Shown: piece by piece, positions 52,278 through 60,504 of the stretch | Layout of the letters: each line of letters starts with the position of its first letter | Numbering within the stretch: position 1 is the stretch's first letter | Assembly (NCBI GenBank): GCA_031292455.1 | Contig: JARLHC010000075.1 | Span: forward strand, 18,157-82,156 | Direction of reading: 5' to 3' | Length of the DNA: 64,000 nucleotides | Source: Ignavibacteriaceae bacterium | GTDB lineage: Bacteria; Bacteroidota; Ignavibacteria; Ignavibacteriales; Ignavibacteriaceae | The notes under the pieces: generated by a model | What the model was told of the DNA's origin: nothing | Databases searched by the model: none | Seen by the model: the letters and a program-made list of their open reading frames with translations, nothing else | Translations under genes and position numbers: made by a program

Positions 52278-53232
52278 ATTTATTTATTGGTTTATCTCTT
52301 TTTGTTCTCTCCTCGTTTTTTTTTCTTGCAATCAGAATCAAAAACAGGCGCTTGAAGATACGCCCACCTCAGGTAGAATAAACATTTCAGTTGATGAAAC
52401 TTTTAGACCTATTGTTGATACTGAAATAAATACTTTTCAAAGCATTTATACCTATGCTAAAATTCAGGCTTCCTATAAATCTGAAGGAAAAGTTTTTGAA
52501 GATCTCCTTAATGATAGCGTTAATTTTATTATAGCTACTCGGGATCTGAATCCGCAGGAAAAAAAGCATTTTGAGGATATTAAAATTTATCCTAGGGTTA
52601 CTAAAATTGCCTATGATGCAGTTACATTTGTTACTAATAATAATAACCCCGATACTCTGTTCTCCGACGATCAGGTAAAAAAAATAATTACTGGTGAAAT
52701 TAGTACGTGGAATCAATTAAATCCTAAATCAAATCACTCTCCTGTTCAGATTGTGTTCGATAATAATAATTCTGGGACTTTAAGATTCTTAAAAGAATAT
52801 GCTGATAACAAAAATCTTTCTAAAAACAGCTCTGCTGCTAATTCAAGCGAAGAAGTAATTAATTATGTCTCAAAGAATAAGAATGCCCTTGGCGTTTTGG
52901 GTGTTGCGTGGGTAACTGATAGAAGGGATTCAACTTTAATGTCTTTTGTTAATAAAGTACGCGTTGTTGAAATATCTCCCCCCGATTCTTCAGAGGGAAG
53001 AGGGGATTATTATAAACCCTATCAGGCCTATATAGCAACTAAATATTATCCTTTGTGGAGGACAGTTTATATAATTAGCAGTGAAGCTAGAGCCGGTCTG
53101 GCTACTGGTTTTGCAAGTTTTGTGGCCGGAGATAAAGGTCAGAGAATAATTCTGAAGTCAGGCCTCGTTCCTGCCTCCCAGCCCGTTAGGCTTGTAGAAT
53201 TACGCAATAATAATTTTAATATAACTAAATAG
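52261..53232 (+). CDS. PstS-like substrate-binding lipoprotein
   Basis: The protein of about 323 residues starts at one of three adjacent ATGs (52258, 52261, 52264) after GAGGAA; I chose 52261. Lipobox VFFSC. It is a PBP-like (type II) periplasmic binding fold as in PstS: ISVDETFRPIVDTEINTFQS, DAVTFVTNNNNPDTLFSDDQ, GEISTWNQL (phosphate-binding family block), NNSGTLRFL and SGLVPASQPVRLVEL. No pst transporter genes are near, so it probably presents an anion or another ligand to an outer-membrane or sensor system. It belongs to the tonB operon. Confidence 0.88.
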   Translation: MMKNVKFIYWFISFCSLLVFFSCNQNQKQALEDTPTSGRINISVDETFRPIVDTEINTFQSIYTYAKIQASYKSEGKVFEDLLNDSVNFIIATRDLNPQEKKHFEDIKIYPRVTKIAYDAVTFVTNNNNPDTLFSDDQVKKIITGEISTWNQLNPKSNHSPVQIVFDNNNSGTLRFLKEYADNKNLSKNSSAANSSEEVINYVSKNKNALGVLGVAWVTDRRDSTLMSFVNKVRVVEISPPDSSEGRGDYYKPYQAYIATKYYPLWRTVYIISSEARAGLATGFASFVAGDKGQRIILKSGLVPASQPVRLVELRNNNFNITK

Positions 53233-53247
53233 GAACTACTTAAGATT

Positions 53248-54867
53248 ATGTCTAATAAAAAATATTATCTTTCATTTTTTATTGTATCCCTCTTTTACCT
53301 GTGCTCCTCAGTTTATGCACAGTCTTTGGATGATGGGAAAAAATTCCTGAAAAATGAAAGTTATATGAAAGCCATTCAAACTTTCAAAACTTTGGCCGCT
53401 CAGAATAACAATCCCGAAGCATGGTATTATCTCGGCGAATCCTACTTCCATAAAGGTGTTATGGATTCTGCTAAAATAGCCTATCAGAATGGTATTCAGG
53501 CTAAGTCTGATTTCGGGTTGAATTATGCCGGTCTGGCTAAAGTATTTTATCAGGAAAAAAATATTGCTGAGGGAGATAAAAATATTGCTCAGGCAGTTTC
53601 AATTGCAGATGAAAAAAATGTTAAAATTCTTCAGGCCGTTGCCGATGCCTATATAAATGGCGGTAAAGATATTTCCGTTAAGGCTAAAGATATTCTCGAC
53701 CAGGCAATAACTGCCACTAAGAAAAGTAAGAAGAAAGATAATAATAATTATATCTTGCTGGGGGATATGTATAATGTTGAAAATAACGGAAGTGCAGCTG
53801 TCGAGAATTATAAGAAAGCAATTGTCATTGATTCTTCCGCTGAGGCCTTTGTTAGTATAGGTAAGATCTTTGAGATAATCAGGAATTATGGCGAAGCAGA
53901 ACTTTCTTATCAGCAGGCTATGAAGGTCGATCCGAATTATTCCGTCGCCTATAAAGGTATGGCCGAACTCCAGTATTCCCTGCATAAGTATGATCTGGCA
54001 ATTGATAACTGGAAAAAATATATCGATTTATCCGAGAATACTCCGGAAAACCAGAAAAGATTGATTAACTTCATCTATATTAGTAAAGATTATAAAACTG
54101 CCATTGATAGGATTACTGCTTTTCTGCAAAATGATCCTCACAATAGTTATATGCTCCATATGCTGGCTTATTCTTATACTCAGTTGAATGATGTTAACAA
54201 CGGTATCCCTGCTTTTAATAAATATTTTTCTGTCGCAAAAGATTCTGAATTAGTTGAATCCGATTATGAGTATTATTCAACCCTGCTCAAATCTGCCAAA
54301 CAGGATTCCCTGGCTGTTGTGCAGCTTCAGAAAGCTTTAAGTATGGATACATCCAAAACTGCCGAACTGAACGGTAACTTGGCTTCTGAATATTTTAAAT
54401 TAAAAAAATGGGATAAAGTAATAAGTTCCTACAATACTAAACTTAAATTAACAGGGAACCTGTCTTCAAAAGAATATTATGATCTTGGAAGAGCTTATTA
54501 TTTGGATAGTAATTGGGTACAGGCTGATTCCGCATTTTCGAAAATAACCCAGGTTCAGCCGGAACTTATTATCGGTTATGTCTGGCGTGCTCGTTCTAAT
54601 GCACAATTGGATATTTCTTCTGAAAAAGGACTTGCTAAACCTTTTTATGATAAAGTTGTTGCTTTAGGAGAAAAAGATTCACTTAAAAATAAAACTGATC
54701 TGCTCGATGCATATCATTATTTAGGCTATTATTATTATTTACAGAAAGATAACATAACTGCAAAAAGCTATTTCCAGAGAGCTTTGGTATTAGCCCCTGA
54801 CGACCCCACTGCCCTGGATGCAGTTAAAAATATCGGGCATGAGAAAGAACGTAAAAAACCTAAATAA
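53248..54867 (+). CDS. Exported TPR-repeat protein
   Basis: The 539-residue protein has a signal peptide (LSFFIVSLFYLCSSVYAQ), then TPR-type repeats along nearly its whole length, for example PEAWYYLGESYFHKGVMDSA, NYILLGDMYNVENNGSAAVE, and YDLGRAYYLDSNWVQADSAF. It should be periplasmic or outer-membrane associated and act as a scaffold. It is the last gene of the exbB-tonB operon, followed by a strong terminator. The association of TonB with a PstS-like and a TPR protein recurs in Bacteroidota as far as I know, but function is not established. Confidence 0.9.
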   Translation: MSNKKYYLSFFIVSLFYLCSSVYAQSLDDGKKFLKNESYMKAIQTFKTLAAQNNNPEAWYYLGESYFHKGVMDSAKIAYQNGIQAKSDFGLNYAGLAKVFYQEKNIAEGDKNIAQAVSIADEKNVKILQAVADAYINGGKDISVKAKDILDQAITATKKSKKKDNNNYILLGDMYNVENNGSAAVENYKKAIVIDSSAEAFVSIGKIFEIIRNYGEAELSYQQAMKVDPNYSVAYKGMAELQYSLHKYDLAIDNWKKYIDLSENTPENQKRLINFIYISKDYKTAIDRITAFLQNDPHNSYMLHMLAYSYTQLNDVNNGIPAFNKYFSVAKDSELVESDYEYYSTLLKSAKQDSLAVVQLQKALSMDTSKTAELNGNLASEYFKLKKWDKVISSYNTKLKLTGNLSSKEYYDLGRAYYLDSNWVQADSAFSKITQVQPELIIGYVWRARSNAQLDISSEKGLAKPFYDKVVALGEKDSLKNKTDLLDAYHYLGYYYYLQKDNITAKSYFQRALVLAPDDPTALDAVKNIGHEKERKKPK

Positions 54868-54886
54868 TCCCTCTTCAGATTAAATT

Positions 54887-54917
54887 AAAAAGCCGCTTCT
54901 TAAGCGGCTTTTCTTTT
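54887..54917. terminator. Bidirectional rho-independent terminator
   Basis: AAGCCGCTT (54890-54898) and AAGCGGCTT (54902-54910) form a nine-pair stem with a short loop, flanked by A-run on the left and TTCTTTT on the right. It serves the exbB operon and, on the other strand, coaD. Confidence 0.85.
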
Positions 54918-54928
54918 ATAAACATAGA

Positions 54929-55408
54929 TTATTTAATAAATTTCTTCTTCAGCGCTTCCTGTACTATCGGCGGAACAAAATCGCTTACGTCACTATTTAA
55001 ACTCGCTAAGTTTCTGATTATCGAAGAATTGAGATATGTATATTTCTCATGTGGCATTAAAAAAACAGTATTAATATTCTTTGCTAACTTCCGGTTCATT
55101 AAAGCCATCTGAAACTCGTATTCAAAATCACTCAATGCCCTTAGCCCCCGTATTATACCAATCGCTCCTACGTTCTTGGCATGCTCAACTACAAGTCCGT
55201 CAAATGAATCTACCAGTACCTTCGGATAACACTTTACACTTTCCTTTATGAATACTATCCTTTCCTCAATAGTGAATAGGGGAGTCTTGTCTGGATTAAT
55301 GGCTACTGTAACTACTACTTCGTCAAATAAATCGCACGCCCTTTGTATAATGTCTATATGACCAAGAGTTACTGGATCAAATGTCCCGGGATATATCACT
55401 TTTCTCAT
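54929..55408 (-). CDS. coaD: Pantetheine-phosphate adenylyltransferase
   Basis: The 159-residue enzyme of coenzyme A synthesis transfers AMP from ATP to 4'-phosphopantetheine. The nucleotidyltransferase motif YPGTFDPVTLGHIDII opens the protein, followed by RGLRALSDFEYEFQMALMNR and the C-terminal NSSIIRNLASL region typical of CoaD. Length is normal. It has its own -7 box (55432-55439) although it trails rsmD by 88 bases. Confidence 0.96.
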   Translation of the reverse strand: MRKVIYPGTFDPVTLGHIDIIQRACDLFDEVVVTVAINPDKTPLFTIEERIVFIKESVKCYPKVLVDSFDGLVVEHAKNVGAIGIIRGLRALSDFEYEFQMALMNRKLAKNINTVFLMPHEKYTYLNSSIIRNLASLNSDVSDFVPPIVQEALKKKFIK

Positions 55409-55431
55409 TTTGTCATCTCAAAGTATTAAAA

Positions 55432-55439
55432 CAAAAGTA
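55432..55439 (-). promoter_or_regulatory. Putative -7 box TACTTTTG ahead of coaD
   Basis: On the minus strand TACTTTTG matches TAnnTTTG and ends 23 bases before the coaD ATG. Confidence 0.4.
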
Positions 55440-55496
55440 TAAAAAAACGAATTTACTTTCCTGATTATTTCCTGGCTAACGGAAATTAGTGTTAAC

Positions 55497-56045
55497 TCAA
55501 TTAATCTCATAAAGACAGGTATCTCCTACTATCTTAAATGGCTCGGTACCAAAATTTAAAATATCCATCTCCTTCGTCTGGATAGAACGTTCTATTACAA
55601 TAACCCCTGATTCATTTAGATATCCGTTGGTTTTAAGGTTTTCGGTTACTTTATAAATATCATCTTTAAAAAAAGGAGGGTCAGCCAATATCAAATCATA
55701 ACTCTCATGATCTGATATCTGGGAAAATCTTAATGCCTCCATTTTGAATATCCGGCACCCCTCTCTCGCTTCAAGTGAGTTTATATTTTCCTGCAGGTTC
55801 TTATATATGGGAAAGTTCTTTTCTACAAAATGAATTACCTCTGCACCCCTGCTCATGCATTCTAATCCTAACGATCCTGATCCCGCATATATATCAAGCA
55901 CCTTTATTCCGCTGAAATCAATTCTGTTGTTAAGCAGATTGAAAAGTGTCTCCCTTACTCTGTCTGTTGTCGGCCTAATTAGTTTTGAGTCCGGGACTTT
56001 TATAAGTCTCCCCTTAAATCTTCCCGATATAATTCTCATTCTCAT
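55497..56045 (-). CDS. rsmD: 16S rRNA (guanine(966)-N(2))-methyltransferase
   Basis: The 182-residue enzyme methylates G966 of 16S rRNA. The start MRIISGRFKGRLIKVPDSK, then RPTTDRVRETLFNLL, the SAM motif VLDIYAGSGSLGLECMSRGA and catalytic LADPPF are all diagnostic of RsmD. The ATG overlaps the stop of the PilM-like gene (ATGA), so they are coupled. rsmD followed by coaD is a widely conserved pair. Confidence 0.95.
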   Translation of the reverse strand: MRMRIISGRFKGRLIKVPDSKLIRPTTDRVRETLFNLLNNRIDFSGIKVLDIYAGSGSLGLECMSRGAEVIHFVEKNFPIYKNLQENINSLEAREGCRIFKMEALRFSQISDHESYDLILADPPFFKDDIYKVTENLKTNGYLNESGVIVIERSIQTKEMDILNFGTEPFKIVGDTCLYEIN

Positions 56046-56968
56046 GCAAGTCGTAACGCTATCCCCGCAGCAGGGGAGAATGAGTTGAATTTTTCAATAT
56101 AATATTTGTTGGTATGAATATTCGTCTCAGGTTTAATCTTCTCAAAAGGATTAAAGAATTTGAAATTTAACCCGATTGCCTCACTTAAGCTTTGAACTAA
56201 ATTGGCCGATAAGTCCTCTCCCGCTATAAATGCATTTTCAATTAGATTCTTATTAATCTTGATGTTCTGGTTATTGTTAATCTCATCTAATAAGACAGGG
56301 ATTATTTTCCCGGCATCATTTAACGGGATTGTCTTAAAATATATCGGCTTACTGTTATATGAAAAAATTACTGAAAGACTTTTATCACTGAAATAAATAC
56401 TTAGTATCAGCCCCTTGTCTGTTAAAACATTATTAACAAAAAGCGCCCGGTCCGAAGCTATATGGGCATTGTCGATAAACCTTACCTTTAAATTATTACG
56501 CATGCAGAAGTTGTGTATAATCTGAAGGAACTTCCGCGGTAATGCTATTACTATTGCAGTCCCTGCTTCGTTTATTTTGTTCTTTTCGATCTCTATGTAT
56601 TGAATTACAAAATCATTAACTAAAAGATTTGGATATAAAATGGAGTATTCCCACCTGAATTCTTCTATTAAGTCCTGGTTTAGTAGTGTGCTATCATAAG
56701 GAACCTGCATAATATAAAACAGGTCAAGCGGAAGCGTAAATGAAACATAATCACATTTAAGGGGATTCCTTATTAATAACTCATTATATGCACTTTGTAA
56801 AAGTGTATTTATTTTAGTCTCTTTGTCATATTCTAAATTCAGTGGCTCATTGAAATATGCTTCATCTACATTTTCAAGCTGGAACTGGTCTGATTTGAAA
56901 TTGATCTCAACTACCTGCAGCCTGGATGAGGAGATATTAAATCCGGCATGATTTTCAAATGAATTCAT
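56042..56968 (-). CDS. PilM/FtsA-fold-like protein
   Basis: The 308-residue soluble protein starts with HAGFNISSSRLQVVEINF, resembling the first ATPase strand of PilM-type actin-fold proteins, and ends NSFSPAAGIALRLA, like the PilM C-terminus. The middle has FTLPLDLFYIMQVPYDS and EFRWEYSILYP, also reminiscent of PilM. Phosphate-binding residues are not clearly conserved. No pilN or pilQ is next to it, so a pilus role is uncertain; in this lineage it sits with the ComEA-like gene. Confidence 0.65.
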   Translation of the reverse strand: MNSFENHAGFNISSSRLQVVEINFKSDQFQLENVDEAYFNEPLNLEYDKETKINTLLQSAYNELLIRNPLKCDYVSFTLPLDLFYIMQVPYDSTLLNQDLIEEFRWEYSILYPNLLVNDFVIQYIEIEKNKINEAGTAIVIALPRKFLQIIHNFCMRNNLKVRFIDNAHIASDRALFVNNVLTDKGLILSIYFSDKSLSVIFSYNSKPIYFKTIPLNDAGKIIPVLLDEINNNQNIKINKNLIENAFIAGEDLSANLVQSLSEAIGLNFKFFNPFEKIKPETNIHTNKYYIEKFNSFSPAAGIALRLA

Positions 56969-57052
56969 AATTATAATGTACTCCTTATCTGCTCTTCAAA
57001 AATCCCTTAATGTCCTTACTTAAAATAATATACTAATTCTTATCTTCCCACT

Positions 57053-57544
57053 TCATTTTACAAAAAGATACTTTTTAAATTTGGCATATTTGGCTTCTCC
57101 TATCCCCTTTACGTTCATGAGTTCTTCTGTATTCTTAAACTTGCCTGTCTTTTCTCTGTACGATAATATATTTTCCGCTGTCTTTTCCCCTATACCGGAT
57201 ATTTTCATTAGCTCCTCTTTCGAAGCTGTATTTAAGTCAATGCTTTTTTCTGCAGGTAATTTCTTTGACTTTACTTCATATGGTCTGTCCTTTAATTCCA
57301 GAACTTGTCTCCTCACAGAATCTTTCCCCTCTGATGCTAAACCTTCTTCAACTGAATCCCCCTGCTCCGATTTCAATAATGAGGCCTCTTCTTTTGAATA
57401 ATCGAATTCTTTGTATTTGGTTGAATCTTCCCCTTTAATAAATTTAGTGTATGCCAGTCCCGCAAGGAATATGGCTAATAAAAATAATAATACCTTTATC
57501 TCTGTTTCAGTAAAACCGATCTTTAATGACAGTTTCTTAAACAT
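57053..57544 (-). CDS. ComEA-like helix-hairpin-helix protein
   Basis: The 163-residue protein has a membrane anchor (about 12-36, TEIKVLLFLLAIFLAGLAYT), a charged linker, and a double helix-hairpin-helix DNA-binding domain at the C-terminus (DLNTASKEELMKISGIGEKT, then EELMNVKGIGEAKYAKFKKY). The pattern matches ComEA, which binds incoming DNA in natural transformation. It lies 19 bases after dnaJ on the same strand. Confidence 0.9.
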   Translation of the reverse strand: MFKKLSLKIGFTETEIKVLLFLLAIFLAGLAYTKFIKGEDSTKYKEFDYSKEEASLLKSEQGDSVEEGLASEGKDSVRRQVLELKDRPYEVKSKKLPAEKSIDLNTASKEELMKISGIGEKTAENILSYREKTGKFKNTEELMNVKGIGEAKYAKFKKYLFVK

Positions 57545-57563
57545 CTTAATTTAATAATAAGAA

Positions 57564-58712
57564 TTAAAGGCCAAATCTCTTAAAGAAATTCTTCTCGTCC
57601 GGTTTAATATGTGTTTTGAATGCAGGCATATCTGCTATTTCCTTCAGCAGTTCTTTCTCTTTTGAACTTACTTTCTTCGGAACAGTAATATTTATCCTTA
57701 CAATCTGATCTCCGTATCCTCCCTGGTTCAGATGCTTTATCCCTTTGTTAGTCATCTTTAAGAATTTACCAAAAGGGGTTCCGGGATCTATTTTCAATCT
57801 TGCTTTTCCTGTCAAAGTAGGAACCTCAACTTCAGTCCCTAAAACTGCCTCTGGAAATCCTATATGAAGATCATAAATAACATCATCTCCGTCTCTTACA
57901 AAATATTCATGCGGTATTTCATTAAATATAACCTGCAGATCACCATTGTGCCCGCCTCTCTTTCCTGCGTGCCCGTCTCCGCGCATAGTCATGTAGCTTT
58001 CATTGTATACTCCGGGAGGTACCTGGATTGTCACGGTCGACTCATCCTGAACCCTTCCTTCTCCCATACATTTCTTGCATGGCTTGTCTACAATTGTCCC
58101 CTCGCCGTTACAGGTGGGACATGTTGTTATATTAACAAATTGCCCGAATACTGACCTGGATACTGATCTAACCTCTCCCGTTCCTTGGCAATGTGAACAT
58201 TGCTTTGTCGATGTGGCACCCTCTGCCCCTGTCCCGCTGCATGTATCGCATTTAACATATCGTTTAAGCTTTATCTTTTTGGATGTGCCCGAAGAAATTT
58301 CCTCAAGTGTTAGTTTTAATGTCACCCTTAGATCTGCTCCCGGCGTGCCTGCACTTTTCCTCCGCCCTCTTGATCTTTGGTTCCCTCCAAAAAAGTCATC
58401 AAATATTCCTGAACCGCCGAATATATCCGAAAAATGAGAAAAGATATCATTAACATCTGTAAATCCCTGCGATCCGAATCCTGACCCCCTTACACCTTCA
58501 TGTCCAAATCTGTCGTACCTCGCCCTCTTATCATCATCGTTCAGTATCTCATATGCTTCTGCCGCTTCCTTAAATTTCTCTTCAGCTTCTTTATCGTCAG
58601 GATTTCTGTCAGGATGATATTGCATCGCAAGCTTTCTGTAAGCTTTCTTAAAATCATCCTTCGTCGCATCCTTTGATACACCTAATATTTCGTAAAAATC
58701 TCTCTTGGCCAT
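57564..58712 (-). CDS. dnaJ: Chaperone DnaJ
   Basis: The 382-residue Hsp40 stimulates DnaK ATPase. It has a J domain (residues 4-70) with YHPDRN, a Gly/Phe-rich linker ([19 protein letters not shown]), four zinc motifs ([32 protein letters not shown]) and the C-terminal substrate-binding domain. Third gene of hrcA-grpE-dnaJ. dnaK is not in this window. Confidence 0.97.
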   Translation of the reverse strand: MAKRDFYEILGVSKDATKDDFKKAYRKLAMQYHPDRNPDDKEAEEKFKEAAEAYEILNDDDKRARYDRFGHEGVRGSGFGSQGFTDVNDIFSHFSDIFGGSGIFDDFFGGNQRSRGRRKSAGTPGADLRVTLKLTLEEISSGTSKKIKLKRYVKCDTCSGTGAEGATSTKQCSHCQGTGEVRSVSRSVFGQFVNITTCPTCNGEGTIVDKPCKKCMGEGRVQDESTVTIQVPPGVYNESYMTMRGDGHAGKRGGHNGDLQVIFNEIPHEYFVRDGDDVIYDLHIGFPEAVLGTEVEVPTLTGKARLKIDPGTPFGKFLKMTNKGIKHLNQGGYGDQIVRINITVPKKVSSKEKELLKEIADMPAFKTHIKPDEKNFFKRFGL

Positions 58713-58735
58713 TTATCTTATATCTTTATTATTAA

Positions 58736-59290
58736 TTAAATATCTTCGCTAACAATTACTTTTGCATGCCTGATAACTTTATCTTTATATAAATATCCGC
58801 ATTCAATTTCTTCAATCACTGTATTGGGGAGTACATTCTCAGCTTTTTGCTGCATTACTGCTTCATGAAAATTAACATCAAATGTTTTCCCCTTGCTCTC
58901 AAATTTCTTTACCCCCTGGCCATCAAGTATTTTGATGAATTTATCATAGATAAGACCCATCCCTTCCTTTAAGGAATCAATTTCGTTCGCACTCTCTATA
59001 TGTTTCATCGATCTTTCAAAATCATCTAAAATCGGCAGAAGCTTGCTGATGAACGATTCAGCACCATATTTTATTAAATTTTCCTGGTCATTTTCAGTTC
59101 TTCTTTTATAATTCTCAAACTCGGCTGATTTCCTTAAGATCTTATCCTTCAGTTCCTCAACTTCATTTTCAAGTAGCTGAATTTTCTCCTGGCTGTTCTC
59201 TTCTAATGAAAGATTATTCGCTGTTTCGTTCTCATCTTTATTCTCTTTATCAGTTTGTCTGTCCTCTTTGTTTTTGTCCTTTTGCACCAT
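58736..59290 (-). CDS. grpE: Nucleotide exchange factor GrpE
   Basis: The 184-residue protein has a long charged coiled coil (about residues 1-100, Glu/Asn/Lys-rich then LRKSAEFENYKRRTENDQEN) and a C-terminal beta domain with FHEAVMQQKAENVLPNTVIE and GYLYKDKVIRHAKVIV. It releases ADP from DnaK. It lies 12 bases after hrcA. Confidence 0.96.
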   Translation of the reverse strand: MVQKDKNKEDRQTDKENKDENETANNLSLEENSQEKIQLLENEVEELKDKILRKSAEFENYKRRTENDQENLIKYGAESFISKLLPILDDFERSMKHIESANEIDSLKEGMGLIYDKFIKILDGQGVKKFESKGKTFDVNFHEAVMQQKAENVLPNTVIEEIECGYLYKDKVIRHAKVIVSEDI

Positions 59291-59302
59291 CAGTTGTCTC
59301 CT

Positions 59303-60343
59303 TTACTTCTCATTTTTTAATATTTCTGATATCATTCTGGCTATATAGTCTACTATGGCTATCACTTTTGAATATTCCATCCTTTTAGGACCTACTATGC
59401 CTAATGATCCCGAAATTTCTCCTAATTCGTATTTCTTACTTATAAAGCTGTATTCATTTAGCTTTTGGTTTTCATTCTCACTTCCTATCGATATGAATAC
59501 TTGCTTGTCATCTCCCGACTTTTCTAATATGTGAATAATAATGTCTTTATCCTCTATAAGTTCTATTACACTCTGGAAACTTTCAGGATTCTCAAATTCC
59601 GGCTGCCTTAGTACATTCTTCGCTCCGGTTATTAATGCCTTCTCTCCTCTCTGTTCATCCTTGAATATTTTATCAATTGAATCAACAAAAACTCTTATGA
59701 TTGGATGCTGATTCTCTTCAACATCACTGAACCTTTCTTTGAATGTCTCCCTTATTTCCCTTAAGCTTAATCCCGTTAACCTCTCATTCAGTAATTGCTC
59801 TACGGGACTTAACTGCGACGTTTTTAGATCACTGTTCAACTCCAGAGTTATTGTCTTTACTAAACCTGACTTTATCGTAATTACAACCAGTATCCTTAAA
59901 CTGGTAAGCTGAATTATCTGTATCTTTTCAAAAATACCGCTGTCTAATTTCGGATATGTTACACATGCAATCTGATGCGTAATGCTGCTTAATAAATACG
60001 AGGCAACTTTTAACAGTTCATCTGTTTCATTTAAGTTTGTTTCCAGACTCTTATTTATTATCCCCATTTCTGAACTGCGCAGTTTCTGTACGTCCATCAA
60101 TGAATCTACGTAAAACCTGTATCCCTTGTCTGTCGGTATCCTTCCTGCTGATGTGTGCGGATGATCGATAAACCCCGAGTCTTCCAGATCAGACATAATG
60201 TTTCTTACCGTTGCTGGCGAAAACCCTATATCATACTTCTTGGTAATATTCTTCGATCCTACAGGATTTGCAGTCAGTATAAACTGCTGTATAATAAACC
60301 TGAGAATATTCTTTTCACGATCGTTTAATTCTTCGTTGTTCAT
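59303..60343 (-). CDS. hrcA: Heat-shock repressor HrcA
   Basis: The 346-residue repressor has an N-terminal winged helix (LNDREKNILRFIIQQFILTA, FSPATVRNIMSDLEDSGFID, HTSAGRIPTDKGYRFYVDSL) and a GAF-like dimerisation domain. It normally binds the CIRCE element TTAGCACTC-N9-GAGTGCTAA. I find no canonical CIRCE in the 76 bases upstream, only a half-site-like TTAGTGTC, so the operator may be diverged or elsewhere. It heads hrcA-grpE-dnaJ. Confidence 0.95.
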   Translation of the reverse strand: MNNEELNDREKNILRFIIQQFILTANPVGSKNITKKYDIGFSPATVRNIMSDLEDSGFIDHPHTSAGRIPTDKGYRFYVDSLMDVQKLRSSEMGIINKSLETNLNETDELLKVASYLLSSITHQIACVTYPKLDSGIFEKIQIIQLTSLRILVVITIKSGLVKTITLELNSDLKTSQLSPVEQLLNERLTGLSLREIRETFKERFSDVEENQHPIIRVFVDSIDKIFKDEQRGEKALITGAKNVLRQPEFENPESFQSVIELIEDKDIIIHILEKSGDDKQVFISIGSENENQKLNEYSFISKKYELGEISGSLGIVGPKRMEYSKVIAIVDYIARMISEILKNEK

Positions 60344-60454
60344 CCGGAAATAAAAAATTTAAGACACTAATATAGATAAATTTTGAAATTTTTTTAGGCT
60401 AAAAATGAAGTTTCACATCATTATGCTTTTATCTTATATCTGTGGTTTCAATCA

Positions 60455-60481
60455 ATAAAAAACCCGGCATTTGCCGGGTTT
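60455..60481 (-). terminator. Rho-independent terminator of the surface cytochrome gene
   Basis: AACCCGGCA and TGCCGGGTT form a perfect stem followed on the minus strand by TTTTTT. It separates the cytochrome gene from hrcA. Confidence 0.85.
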
Positions 60482-60504
60482 GTCTGAAAATATCACCGGA
60501 AGTC

